From: a virus | Strand: one strand, 5' to 3' | Length of the DNA: 25,771 nt | Virus record (IMG/VR): IMGVR_UViG_3300034198_005941 | Location: 1 to 25,771 of that record | Shown: positions 8,751 to 16,171 of the stretch, in pieces | How the letters are laid out: each line of letters starts with the position of its first letter | Numbering within the stretch: position 1 is the stretch's first letter | Made by a program: the position numbers and the translations under genes | The notes under the pieces: model-generated | Seen by the model: the letters and a program-made list of their open reading frames with translations, nothing else | The model's database searches: none | Told to the model about the DNA's origin: nothing

Positions 8751-9469
8751 CGTTTATATCCTCTAAGTATCTGTTGCACATCAATTGGCGAATAGTCTAT
8801 GTTAAATTTCTCTTTCATATACTTAGGAAAGAAATCATTCATCAGATAATTCATTTCTCTGAATCCATCTTCCTTTGAATATGAACTCTCTAGTCTCATA
8901 TGTTTTATTGATACATCATGAACAACATGTGCTGATGCTTGTAAGTAATAGCAGAGTACTTTATCAATACCCCAATCAGACTTTTCATACTTATAGTCAT
9001 TCAAAAATCGTAGAACTTTTCTGAATATATCATTTCTGAAAAATGGCACACCAAGTTCTATGAAATTTGTCTCTGTGAATATATAGTCTTTGTTTTGTTT
9101 AAGACATGGATAAACAGTCCAAGAAGTCAAAGATTGTTGAAAAAGACGAAAATCAAATTGTCTTGCTAATTCTAATGCTTTATTGACTGACTGAATATCA
9201 GTTACATAATCATCATCCCAACAACCAATGTAATCATAATCTTGCCAATTAATAATCTTACATACTTCTGGTATCAGATTCCATTTGAGTCCCTTTTTGC
9301 GAATAATGTAATCATATGTTCCTGGCTCAGGTTGATGATCATTGAAAACAACAACACATGTTTCATATGTTCTTTCTGGTTTAGTAAATCTCCAATGATT
9401 TTCTTTGTCATAATTATCATCAAGGAAATAATTAGTGCCAGTTGGCGTAATAATCAATGCTTTGTTCAT
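8747..9469 (-). CDS. Glycosyltransferase-like protein (DUF707-like)
   Basis: 240 residues. WDDDYVTD (D85-D87) resembles the acidic DxD metal/sugar-nucleotide site. FTETNFIELGVPFFRNDIF, then SDWGIDKVLCYYL and VVHDVSIKHMR, follow the DUF707 pattern, a family considered glycosyltransferase-like but with little direct biochemistry. Donor and acceptor are unknown. The start overlaps the stop of the GT10 gene (ATGA) and the stop overlaps the start of the 2OG oxygenase, so the three genes form a tightly coupled string. No transmembrane segment is seen, as for a cytoplasmic enzyme. Confidence 0.83.
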   Translation of the reverse strand: MNKALIITPTGTNYFLDDNYDKENHWRFTKPERTYETCVVVFNDHQPEPGTYDYIIRKKGLKWNLIPEVCKIINWQDYDYIGCWDDDYVTDIQSVNKALELARQFDFRLFQQSLTSWTVYPCLKQNKDYIFTETNFIELGVPFFRNDIFRKVLRFLNDYKYEKSDWGIDKVLCYYLQASAHVVHDVSIKHMRLESSYSKEDGFREMNYLMNDFFPKYMKEKFNIDYSPIDVQQILRGYKR

Positions 9470-10359
9470 AGATTTATTGTGCCTTTATATACAGTCTTAT
9501 CAAACCAATTGAGAAACTTATCTTTGTCAAAGAACTTGTTGACTTTCTGATAATCAGCAAACATAGGCTGAAGATACATTTCTTCATATAGTTCTGGATT
9601 ATCATCAACTTCTTTAATTGCTTCAAAGAATAATTCATCATCCTGATAATCATGCCAATTGAGAAATGCTTTGGGATTAAAGTCAACTTCTATTGTTGGA
9701 CTTCCCCAATAGATAGGCACTGTCTTGGCACATAATGCTTCATAAAGTTTTTCTGTAGCATAACCAGGATAACTTGAATTTTCAAAACATAAATTGAACT
9801 TATGTGAATTGAGAAACTTGATTTTCTCTGCTATACCATCTTCACCTCTTGATAAAATATAACCAATGTTGTTGAAGAGAGGTCCACCAGATGATACACC
9901 TTTATAATCATTCAACTTGTGAAACCATTGATTACGCATCTCACAACCACCATTCTTGACAACAAACGAACAGAACTTTTTTGTTTCATTCAGATCAGAT
10001 GGTGATCTAGAGATTGTATCTGTATTAGGAACAGAAACTGGTCTATAATGATTGTCATAGTCATATATCACATATAGTGGCAGTCTGTAGTTTCTGCCAT
10101 CAAAAGTATCATGATCAAAACTGATTGAATAATGACACTTGTAATTATATGGACGTTGATTTTCACCAGTGAAGAAAATCTTGATGCAACGATTAGAATC
10201 ATACTTTAGATTATTCTGACCAAAGTTTGTATCACCAAAAATCAGATAATCAGGATTCTCATCATCACGAACAATTTCATATTTCTCTGAAAGAATTTTG
10301 GTAAAGAAGTTTTCTACTCCACCAAAAGTATCAGTAAATCCAAAAACAAGTTTATTCAT
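9466..10359 (-). CDS. GT10 alpha-1,3-fucosyltransferase-like glycosyltransferase
   Basis: 297 residues. The hallmark GT10 block is intact: LCFENSSYPGYATEKLYEA (about 190-208), then CAKTVPIYWGSP and a following FNPKAFLN. An earlier FTGENQRP (63-70) matches the conserved acceptor/donor-site glutamate region. The family transfers L-fucose from GDP-fucose to glycans such as Lewis-type structures. I prefer the ATG at 10359 because MNKLVFGFTD is a natural start for the fold; ATG 10365 and an upstream TTG are alternatives. It overlaps the GDP-mannose 3,5-epimerase-like gene by eight bases, so its real donor may be a GDP-L-galactose-type sugar (inference). Confidence 0.92.
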   Translation of the reverse strand: MNKLVFGFTDTFGGVENFFTKILSEKYEIVRDDENPDYLIFGDTNFGQNNLKYDSNRCIKIFFTGENQRPYNYKCHYSISFDHDTFDGRNYRLPLYVIYDYDNHYRPVSVPNTDTISRSPSDLNETKKFCSFVVKNGGCEMRNQWFHKLNDYKGVSSGGPLFNNIGYILSRGEDGIAEKIKFLNSHKFNLCFENSSYPGYATEKLYEALCAKTVPIYWGSPTIEVDFNPKAFLNWHDYQDDELFFEAIKEVDDNPELYEEMYLQPMFADYQKVNKFFDKDKFLNWFDKTVYKGTINL

Positions 10360-11386
10360 TTGCATTTTCACTTTCAATCCATTTATATGTCAAAGTCAAA
10401 CCTTCTTTGAGTGAATACTTTGGCTTCCATCCTAACTTTTCTTCAATCAAACGATTATCTGAATTGCGACCACGCACACCAGTTGGACCAGGTACATAAT
10501 TTCTTTTCAAACTTTTGTGCCCAATCTCACAAGCCATATCAACAAGTTGATTGATTGTTACCATTTCTTCAGAACCAATATTTACTGGACCCATGAAGTC
10601 TGATGTCATCAGCATTCTAGTAGCATCAATGCAATCATTAATATATAGGAACGATCTAGTTTGCTCACCATCGCCCCAAATCTCAATATCACCATTTGAT
10701 TGAATTACCTTCCGACAAATGGCAGCAGGTGCCTTTTCTTTACCACCTTTCCATGTACCACAAGGACCATAGATATTATGATATCTTGCAATTCTAACTG
10801 GTAAACCATGATTACGATGATAAGCTAGATACAGTCTTTCAGAGAAAAGCTTTTCCCATCCATATTCACTATCTGGATTTGCAGGATATGCAGAACTCTC
10901 TTCACAGTTAGGATTGTTGGGATCTAATTGGTTATGTTCTGGATACATACATGCCGATGATGAATAGAAAATCTTGGGTAACTTCTTAGAACGATCTTTT
11001 ACACGTGAATGTTGAACAACAGCATCTAGAACATTCAGATTAATCATAGCAGAATTATGCATCACATTGGCATCATTGTTGCCAGTGAAAATATAGCCCG
11101 CACCGCCCATATCAGCAGCAAATTGATAAATTTCATCAAAGTTTTCGTCAAACTGCATAGCATATGTTTGATATGGATTTCTGTTACATCCTGCATATGA
11201 GATGCATTCATACACATCTTTAGAGACTCTAAGATCACGATATACAAAATGGTCAGCAGCAGTTTTTTCAAACTTAGGTGATTCTAAATCTACTGCTCTT
11301 ACCCAATATCCTTCATCCTTTAATCTCTTGATCATGTGATGACCAATGAAGCCACCACCTCCCAAAACAAGTGCTGTCTTTTTCAT
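10352..11386 (-). CDS. GDP-mannose 3,5-epimerase-like enzyme
   Basis: 344 residues, extended SDR. GGGGFIG at 9-15 binds NAD. Beyond the fold, sequence specific to GDP-mannose 3,5-epimerase is present: ADMGGAGYI (91-99), YSSSACMYPE (131-140), GTWKGGKEKAPAA, GDGEQTRSF and GVRGRNSDN. From memory of the plant enzyme, the catalytic Cys, Tyr, Lys and second Lys have spacings of 29, 33 and 72 residues from the Cys. C136, Y165, K169 and K208 here have exactly these spacings. The enzyme converts GDP-mannose to GDP-L-galactose (and GDP-L-gulose). ATG 11386 was chosen because GAGGT lies six bases upstream; a start at 11410 would run into the previous gene. Confidence 0.93.
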   Translation of the reverse strand: MKKTALVLGGGGFIGHHMIKRLKDEGYWVRAVDLESPKFEKTAADHFVYRDLRVSKDVYECISYAGCNRNPYQTYAMQFDENFDEIYQFAADMGGAGYIFTGNNDANVMHNSAMINLNVLDAVVQHSRVKDRSKKLPKIFYSSSACMYPEHNQLDPNNPNCEESSAYPANPDSEYGWEKLFSERLYLAYHRNHGLPVRIARYHNIYGPCGTWKGGKEKAPAAICRKVIQSNGDIEIWGDGEQTRSFLYINDCIDATRMLMTSDFMGPVNIGSEEMVTINQLVDMACEIGHKSLKRNYVPGPTGVRGRNSDNRLIEEKLGWKPKYSLKEGLTLTYKWIESENANE

Positions 11387-11388
11387 AA

Positions 11389-11907
11389 TTACCTCGTATA
11401 CCAAAACCATGTATCATTTGCTACACTAATAGGTGTACCGATTTTCTTTTCTCTTCTAAACTTATTGAGTAATTCTTTTACATGTGTTGCTCCATGTTCG
11501 TTACCACAGAAGATTCCATTAGGTTCAACTGTATCATAATACTTATGAAGGTTATTATACAGATCACTTTGTCCATGAATACAAACAATGTCTGCTTTGG
11601 ATGGTGCTTGTTCTAATGAGAATTTGCTTTCATATTTCATGTTTTGTTTGAGGACATCTTCATATTCAGGATTCTCTTTAGCATATGAAATAACTCCATA
11701 GATCATCTTGATCTTTTTCTTAGTGTCATTTGCTAATAACATAAAAGCATTTTCACCTTTCATGACACCAATATCTAATACAATAAGATCATCTTTCTTT
11801 TGTCTAGCGATGTATGGTGAGATACCATGAGCAACAAGATTACTTGGTGGCCACATTCCCATTTCTTGCATTTGTTTGATAGTGAATAAATCAGGATCAA
11901 GATTCAT
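11389..11907 (-). CDS. Divergent Methyltransf_24-like protein, copy 3
   Basis: 172 residues. IVLDIGVMKGENAFMLL is a recognisable SAM motif I. The C-terminal part (VEPNGIFCGNEHGAT, then VANDTWFWY) lines up with GGLFCGHDF and DVWYWY of the two other copies. The middle is changed: IDGLHxY is replaced by IVCIHGQSDLY, the GVDPY..DW region is missing, and the HD of GHD is NE. This looks like a distant paralog that may have lost metal binding or changed substrate. AGGA precedes the start and the gene ends two bases before the epimerase gene. Confidence 0.82.
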   Translation of the reverse strand: MNLDPDLFTIKQMQEMGMWPPSNLVAHGISPYIARQKKDDLIVLDIGVMKGENAFMLLANDTKKKIKMIYGVISYAKENPEYEDVLKQNMKYESKFSLEQAPSKADIVCIHGQSDLYNNLHKYYDTVEPNGIFCGNEHGATHVKELLNKFRREKKIGTPISVANDTWFWYTR

Positions 11908-11917
11908 ATTTTTTTCC

Positions 11918-12841
11918 TTACACAGAATGATAAAATATCACATTGTCATTATTTGTGCCCATAATCTTATCTTTTAATGCTGGCACACGATCCCATTGAT
12001 GAACGATAGCATACTTGATGCCTTTATCGTTTACAACAGAACCATCATCTAGGATCTTTGGTTGTATATCTTCATAGTTCATCATGTATTCTTTCATGCC
12101 CTTTGAATCTTGAGCATACTTACCTAGATCACCAGAACCAGCTTTGACGGCTTCAAGTGTTGTGCCTAAATTGATTGCCCATGAATCTGTAGCATATGTG
12201 AATTGAGTATCTTTTTTGATCACTGGCAAATCAAGAATAAAATTATACACAGCCTGATCTACAATCTGAATTGGTCGACCAAGACTTAATTGAAAAATCA
12301 TGAGCATCATACTCTTGACATGTGTATATGACCCAGCAATAACACCAACATTGAAGATATAGTTCTCTTTGAGTTTATTGTGAAAATATCCACCAAATGA
12401 TTGAAATAGATTTGTGTTACCCCAAGGTTCATTCTTATAACGCATACCTTCTGATGCAGCCACAAGGTCATGCATCCTCATATTTTCTTCTAACCAATCA
12501 CTTGGATTTGTCTGAAAGATAACATCTCGTGTATCAGTAACAATTACATGAGAATATAATTCTTTAGTTTTCTCTAGATAATCCCAAATGTAAAAAAATC
12601 GTTCTACATGTGGAGGTAGTCCAGACTTTGCTTCTACACCACCTGACTCCGTTTTAGTACCATAAAGAGACAATTGTACACCAAGAGATGTAAGTTTGTC
12701 AATAGTTTCTTTATTCATGTTTGTTCCTACAAGAACAACATCACCTTTGAATTCAGATTTCTTGATTGAATTTACCCAATACTGAAGTTCATTCCAAGAA
12801 TAGTTTGTAGCACCACCAATAATCAAATCTTTCATAGCCAT
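11918..12841 (-). CDS. Probable GT-A fold glycosyltransferase
   Basis: 307 residues. VIVTDTRDVIFQTNP (D103, D106) is a typical donor-binding DxD strand of GT-A enzymes. It is followed by FNVGVIAG (163-170) and VDQAVYN (194-200), the usual acceptor-side blocks, and the C-terminal VHQWDRVPALK has the late histidine found in many such enzymes. Family and sugar are unknown. The start at 12841 has GGAGG nine bases upstream; an ATG two codons later would fit the ribosome binding site less well. It overlaps the GT2 gene by ten bases. Confidence 0.85.
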   Translation of the reverse strand: MAMKDLIIGGATNYSWNELQYWVNSIKKSEFKGDVVLVGTNMNKETIDKLTSLGVQLSLYGTKTESGGVEAKSGLPPHVERFFYIWDYLEKTKELYSHVIVTDTRDVIFQTNPSDWLEENMRMHDLVAASEGMRYKNEPWGNTNLFQSFGGYFHNKLKENYIFNVGVIAGSYTHVKSMMLMIFQLSLGRPIQIVDQAVYNFILDLPVIKKDTQFTYATDSWAINLGTTLEAVKAGSGDLGKYAQDSKGMKEYMMNYEDIQPKILDDGSVVNDKGIKYAIVHQWDRVPALKDKIMGTNNDNVIFYHSV

Positions 12842-13581
12842 GGATATTTGCCTCCGTGTATATTCTTAATCATTTCATTACCTTTCTTGAAGAACTCCAT
12901 ATCACCACCATATGCTTTTTCCATATCTGGTAGATTGTAGTTTAATGTATGAAGTCCTGTTGTGTCATATCGTGTACCTGGATTGTCTTTAATAATCGTA
13001 AAGAATCTGCGATCACCACCCCAACCCCAATGCCATATTTGACATACGTTGATTAGAAAATCTCTCTTGAAACAATATGAAGATGTGTCAACAAGATGTT
13101 GTGGCTTATCTGGGTATGTAAACCAGATTGGATATCTACCAATACTTTCACAGCAATCATCGTCTAGATATACATCATTCACATATACCTTTCGGAGTGA
13201 ATGTGCCCATGACAAATGTTTATCTTCAATTAGTTCAACAAGACTTTTGATATGATTTTTATCCCACCAATTATCTTCATCCAAAAATAGAACATAATCT
13301 TCATTTACTAAGTGTGGATATGCAGCATAGATTCTGTGTCCATACATGCCATGTGCACCGGCATTGATTGGTGCACATGTTACTTTGATATGATCATTAT
13401 TTTCAATACCAGAATATGCCAAGAATGTCACATTATCATAGAACTCTGGACCATCAGCAACGATTAGATGTTTGATATTTTTGTATGTTTGATCCCTAAC
13501 AGAATTAACTGCTCTAGTTAGGGATTTGCGGCCAACAGACGGTGTAATAACAACTACAGACTTTTCAATCACAATTTTCAT
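12832..13581 (-). CDS. Family 2 glycosyltransferase (GT2)
   Basis: 249 residues. The N-terminus VVVITPSVGRKSLTRAVNSV followed by DQTYKNIKHLIVADG is the canonical GT2 beginning, and LFLDEDNWW (D101-E-D103) is the DxD site. GT2 enzymes transfer sugars from UDP-, GDP- or dTDP-donors with inversion. No transmembrane anchor is seen. AGGAG lies six bases before the ATG and overlaps the stop of the endolysin gene, so the glycan island begins immediately after the lysis gene on the transcribed strand. Confidence 0.92.
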   Translation of the reverse strand: MKIVIEKSVVVITPSVGRKSLTRAVNSVRDQTYKNIKHLIVADGPEFYDNVTFLAYSGIENNDHIKVTCAPINAGAHGMYGHRIYAAYPHLVNEDYVLFLDEDNWWDKNHIKSLVELIEDKHLSWAHSLRKVYVNDVYLDDDCCESIGRYPIWFTYPDKPQHLVDTSSYCFKRDFLINVCQIWHWGWGGDRRFFTIIKDNPGTRYDTTGLHTLNYNLPDMEKAYGGDMEFFKKGNEMIKNIHGGKYPWL

Positions 13582-13590
13582 TGTAACTCC

Positions 13591-14916
13591 TTATGCTAAT
13601 CTAGCAAATTGGAAATGCATCCAGTCAAAGTCTCTTTCAATACCTAGAGAGATTGCACCTTCGTCATACACAAATTCCCAAAACTTGTCATATACAGGCT
13701 TAGATAAAGAAGCTTCTTTTCTATTCATATTGAGTTGATTTCTGTCTGGATCAATGTCAACTGCAATACCCCATGAATGCATTGACCAAGAAGAACCACC
13801 TTTCATTCTTCTAACATTCAAACAACCACCAAAATAGTGGAGACGTAGATCAACAATCTTTTCGTATCCATAGTGTTCTAGTGTACGATTCCAAATTCTT
13901 TCCATAGGATCTTTGACTAGTTTATGACAAGAATATTCAGTAAGCTTTGTCTTAGTATCCCATGCAAGAACCATAGTAAATGGTACTTTACACTTGACTT
14001 GATTTTCACCAACATCACCATAATAACTAATACATTGTGCTTGTGTTGGCCATGTTGGCTTGACTAGCTTAGCTGGAGGAATTTTAACTTTTGCTGGTTC
14101 TTCTTTTACACATTCAGGAAAGATTTTAGTCCAATCGCCAGTAGATGCTTTGGCAAATTCTTTTCTTGCATCATCAGGTCGATCTTTCAAACCAAACCAT
14201 TGTCCTTGTGTTGCACGTCTCATAGCTTCAAATGCTGGAGCTTTACCAGACTTTACTGCTTCATATGGTGCTGGATATTTTTTCTTAAGATATTCATGCA
14301 TAGCAATCGTTTGTTGTTCAACACTTGATGTTCCATTCTTACCACCACCATTCAGATGAAAAGCAATCTTGGCATCAACACCACGTCTAATTACATCACG
14401 AACATCTAGTGTATTTGTTTGATAGTATCCATAGTCTGCACCATCAGAACCATATTGTCTCACATTAGCATTGTTGCTTACTTGATTGTATGCTTCTGAA
14501 TATGCTTCTTTCTTTGAAAATCCTGTTTCTGTTTGACCGATACCACGAATGAATGCGAGTTGATTAATATCAATATCAGCAAGTGATTTGGCAAATGTAA
14601 CAGGAAACAACTTTTCTGTTGTATCACGCCATGTTGTTACAAGTTGTGATTGATATACTTCTCTGGCATGTTGTGTTTGTGGTCCTTCTAGACCATCAAT
14701 ATTACCAACTTCAATATTCTTTGTGTTATAAAGATATTGTTCACCTGCCAAAAAGACTCTATCATCTTTCCAACCTGTGATATCAATTTTGTTTTTTGTG
14801 AGAAGATTTTTAAGTGAATCAACTGATACAGGATCACTAACTTTACCATTATATAACTTCTTATCAATTAGTAACTTTTGGAGTTCCATTTGAACCCAGA
14901 ACTTTAAGTCTTGCAT
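13591..14916 (-). CDS. Two-domain endolysin: lysozyme-like domain plus M15 peptidase
   Basis: 441 residues, long for a phage endolysin. The C-terminal domain has SMHSWGIAVDID and DWMHFQ, giving the zinc ligands H380, D387 and H434 of M15 (VanY/L-Ala-D-Glu type) peptidases that cut peptidoglycan cross-bridge peptides. The middle (about 110-260) looks lysozyme/transglycosylase-like: GIGQTETGFS offers E130 as catalytic acid and DYGYYQTN resembles the following substrate strand. Residues 72-89 (NIDGLEGPQT) resemble a peptidoglycan-binding repeat. A proline/lysine linker lies near 270-290. No signal peptide is seen, so release would need a holin or other help. GGAG lies seven bases upstream. A TATAAT at 14945-14950 has no matching -35. 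Confidence 0.88.
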   Translation of the reverse strand: MQDLKFWVQMELQKLLIDKKLYNGKVSDPVSVDSLKNLLTKNKIDITGWKDDRVFLAGEQYLYNTKNIEVGNIDGLEGPQTQHAREVYQSQLVTTWRDTTEKLFPVTFAKSLADIDINQLAFIRGIGQTETGFSKKEAYSEAYNQVSNNANVRQYGSDGADYGYYQTNTLDVRDVIRRGVDAKIAFHLNGGGKNGTSSVEQQTIAMHEYLKKKYPAPYEAVKSGKAPAFEAMRRATQGQWFGLKDRPDDARKEFAKASTGDWTKIFPECVKEEPAKVKIPPAKLVKPTWPTQAQCISYYGDVGENQVKCKVPFTMVLAWDTKTKLTEYSCHKLVKDPMERIWNRTLEHYGYEKIVDLRLHYFGGCLNVRRMKGGSSWSMHSWGIAVDIDPDRNQLNMNRKEASLSKPVYDKFWEFVYDEGAISLGIERDFDWMHFQFARLA

Positions 14917-14957
14917 AGTATCACTCCATTAATAGATAACATACATTATATATACAT

Positions 14958-14987
14958 AAAAAAAAGCAGGGGTAATTAGCCCCTGCC
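14958..14987 (-). terminator. Rho-independent terminator after hsp20
   Basis: On the minus strand a perfect 7-bp stem GCAGGGG/CCCCTGC encloses the loop CTAATTA and is followed by eight T. It lies 11 bases after the Hsp20 stop, so it should end the late Hsp20 message before the endolysin gene. Confidence 0.93.
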
Positions 14988-14998
14988 AATACTGTTTT

Positions 14999-15472
14999 TT
15001 AGTCTTTCAAAAAAGTTTTCTTGTCTTCTTTCTTTTCAACAATATCAATCTTCTTTGGTTTTTTGCTTTCTGGAATAAAACGTTCTAAGAAAATCTTGAG
15101 CATACCGTTGATTAGATCGGCATTTTTGATTTCAACTGTGTCTGCAAGTGTAAACTTGCGAGTAAAAGCACGATCTGCAATACCTTTGAAGATGTAATCT
15201 GGAGTTTCATCCGTTGTTATTTGTCCTTTGACAGTTAATACGCCATCCTCTAGAACAAGTTCAATGTCTTGTTTACCAAAACCTGCAACTGCGATTTCAA
15301 TCACATATGTGTTGTCGCCAGTTTTTTTTATGTTGTATGGAGGATACATTGGCACTTTTGGTAGAGATTCACTTAAATCTCCAAGCCTTTTGACAATATC
15401 GTCAAAACCAATCGCACCTTTTGATAGTTGTGAAAATCCGAATGGATCTGTAGTGTTCCATGATGGTAGCAT
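14999..15472 (-). CDS. hsp20: Small heat-shock protein Hsp20
   Basis: 157 residues with an alpha-crystallin domain at about 43-135: YPPYNIKKTGDNTYVIEIAV, then AGFGKQDIELVLEDGVLTVKG, and the closing A-D-L-x-NGMLKI motif. It is an ATP-independent chaperone that holds unfolded proteins. Hsp20 is a common gene of marine T4-like phages, where a role in virion scaffolding or assembly has been proposed but not shown. The tail is rich in K, E and D. I chose ATG 15472 because GGAG lies seven bases upstream; the frame stays open to 15595 but that extension crosses the promoter and hairpin. It has its own late promoter and terminator, so it is a single-gene unit. Confidence 0.93.
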   Translation of the reverse strand: MLPSWNTTDPFGFSQLSKGAIGFDDIVKRLGDLSESLPKVPMYPPYNIKKTGDNTYVIEIAVAGFGKQDIELVLEDGVLTVKGQITTDETPDYIFKGIADRAFTRKFTLADTVEIKNADLINGMLKIFLERFIPESKKPKKIDIVEKKEDKKTFLKD

Positions 15473-15530
15473 GTCATTACTCCTATGTTTAGCGAGTTTA
15501 ATTATATGTCTTCCCATAATTGGCAAAGAC

Positions 15531-15561
15531 GTGTTGGGAACGCAATACCTTATCCCAACAC
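15531..15561 (-). other. 9-bp inverted repeat in the hsp20 leader
   Basis: On the minus strand GTGTTGGGA and TCCCAACAC pair perfectly around a 13-base loop. The likely start site of the late promoter falls within the first arm, so the mRNA would begin with most of this hairpin. It ends 58 bases before the ATG and leaves the ribosome binding site free. A 5'-end stabilising role is possible. Confidence 0.7.
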
Positions 15562-15564
15562 TGC

Positions 15565-15572
15565 TATTTATA
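15565..15572 (-). promoter_or_regulatory. T4-type late promoter for hsp20
   Basis: The minus strand reads TATAAATA, the exact T4 late promoter element recognised by the gp55-type sigma factor with the gp45 clamp and gp33. It lies about 93 bases before the Hsp20 ATG, and transcription would start some six bases downstream. It is the only exact match I found on this strand. Confidence 0.85.
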
Positions 15573-15595
15573 ATACATTTTTGAAGACTTGTCAA

Positions 15596-15889
15596 CTAAT
15601 ATACTAAAGTATCTGATGATCCCTGTGCAGTCATCGGTGTGCAGTGGGGTAGATCATCATCTCTACATAAGCTATCTGGATATGCATCATCAGGCGTATG
15701 TGCTATAATAAGTTTGTTCTCAACAAAAATTGTTGTACCTGTTGGTATCAATCCACCAGCACCATGATCAACAATATCATCTTTGACTGCCCATAGTTTA
15801 TTATTTACAAATACTGTAGATTGACCAATAACAACAGTTTTTCCCCCACATGTTCTTAAATCATCTTGTCTATGTGCTCCATAAGGCAT
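15596..15889 (-). CDS. PAAR-motif spike tip protein (gp5.4-like)
   Basis: 97 residues, about the size of T4 gp5.4. The PAAR pattern is visible: a short beta-rich chain with the repeat VNNKLWAVKDDI / VENKLIIAHTPD, GGxxIPTG, and a closing GSSDTLV. Candidate metal ligands are H42, H64, C75, H82 and C14. PAAR proteins cap the triangular end of a spike beta-helix and sharpen the tail tip that pierces the outer membrane. The gene starts within the stop of the spike-like gene (TAATG), matching their expected physical contact. The hsp20 late promoter follows it. Confidence 0.9.
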   Translation of the reverse strand: MPYGAHRQDDLRTCGGKTVVIGQSTVFVNNKLWAVKDDIVDHGAGGLIPTGTTIFVENKLIIAHTPDDAYPDSLCRDDDLPHCTPMTAQGSSDTLVY

Positions 15890-16170
15890 TACTTTTTATA
15901 TCCACTATTATCATGTTCTGGATTTAAATGAATAGTAGGTGCCTGTTCTACAATTTGTTTACCTGATCCAATATAAACATTTTCTCTTGCTTGAAGATTA
16001 ATGTTCTTGGCATCAAACTCAATATCTTCTTCACACTTGAACTTCATTGATTTATGACCTTCAATAGTTACATTACCACCATAGTCAACAAAGATAGTAA
16101 CGCCTCCATCAACCTCAATGATTGATGGAGAAGTAACCTTAACTACATTATGATCTAGTCTCTTGAGCAT
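15889..16170 (-). CDS. Short beta-helix spike protein (gp5 C-terminal-like)
   Basis: 93 residues of regularly alternating beta-strand sequence: VTIFVDYGGNVTIEGHKSMKF, then DIEFDAKNINLQARENVYIG, ending in a short charged tail. This resembles the triple-stranded beta-helix at the C-terminus of T4 gp5 and of VgrG spikes. No lysozyme domain is attached, unlike T4 gp5. ATG 16170 was chosen because AGGAG lies seven bases upstream; a longer frame to 16200 overlaps dUTPase. The PAAR gene follows with a one-base overlap, which supports a central-spike role. Assignment is by pattern and context. Confidence 0.75.
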   Translation of the reverse strand: MLKRLDHNVVKVTSPSIIEVDGGVTIFVDYGGNVTIEGHKSMKFKCEEDIEFDAKNINLQARENVYIGSGKQIVEQAPTIHLNPEHDNSGYKK

Positions 16171-16171
16171 A

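Noticed and set aside
14945-14950. TATAAT on the minus strand before the endolysin gene, as a promoter
   Set aside because: No -35 at the right distance (the place is occupied by the terminator stem), and it matches the late element poorly. Left as a note only.
15228-15584. 118-codon plus-strand open frame over hsp20
   Set aside because: Opposes a clear alpha-crystallin domain and crosses the late promoter and hairpin; no independent support.
15473-15595. N-terminal extension of Hsp20 to 15595
   Set aside because: The extension crosses an exact late promoter and a hairpin, while ATG 15472 has a good ribosome binding site and gives a normal-sized Hsp20.
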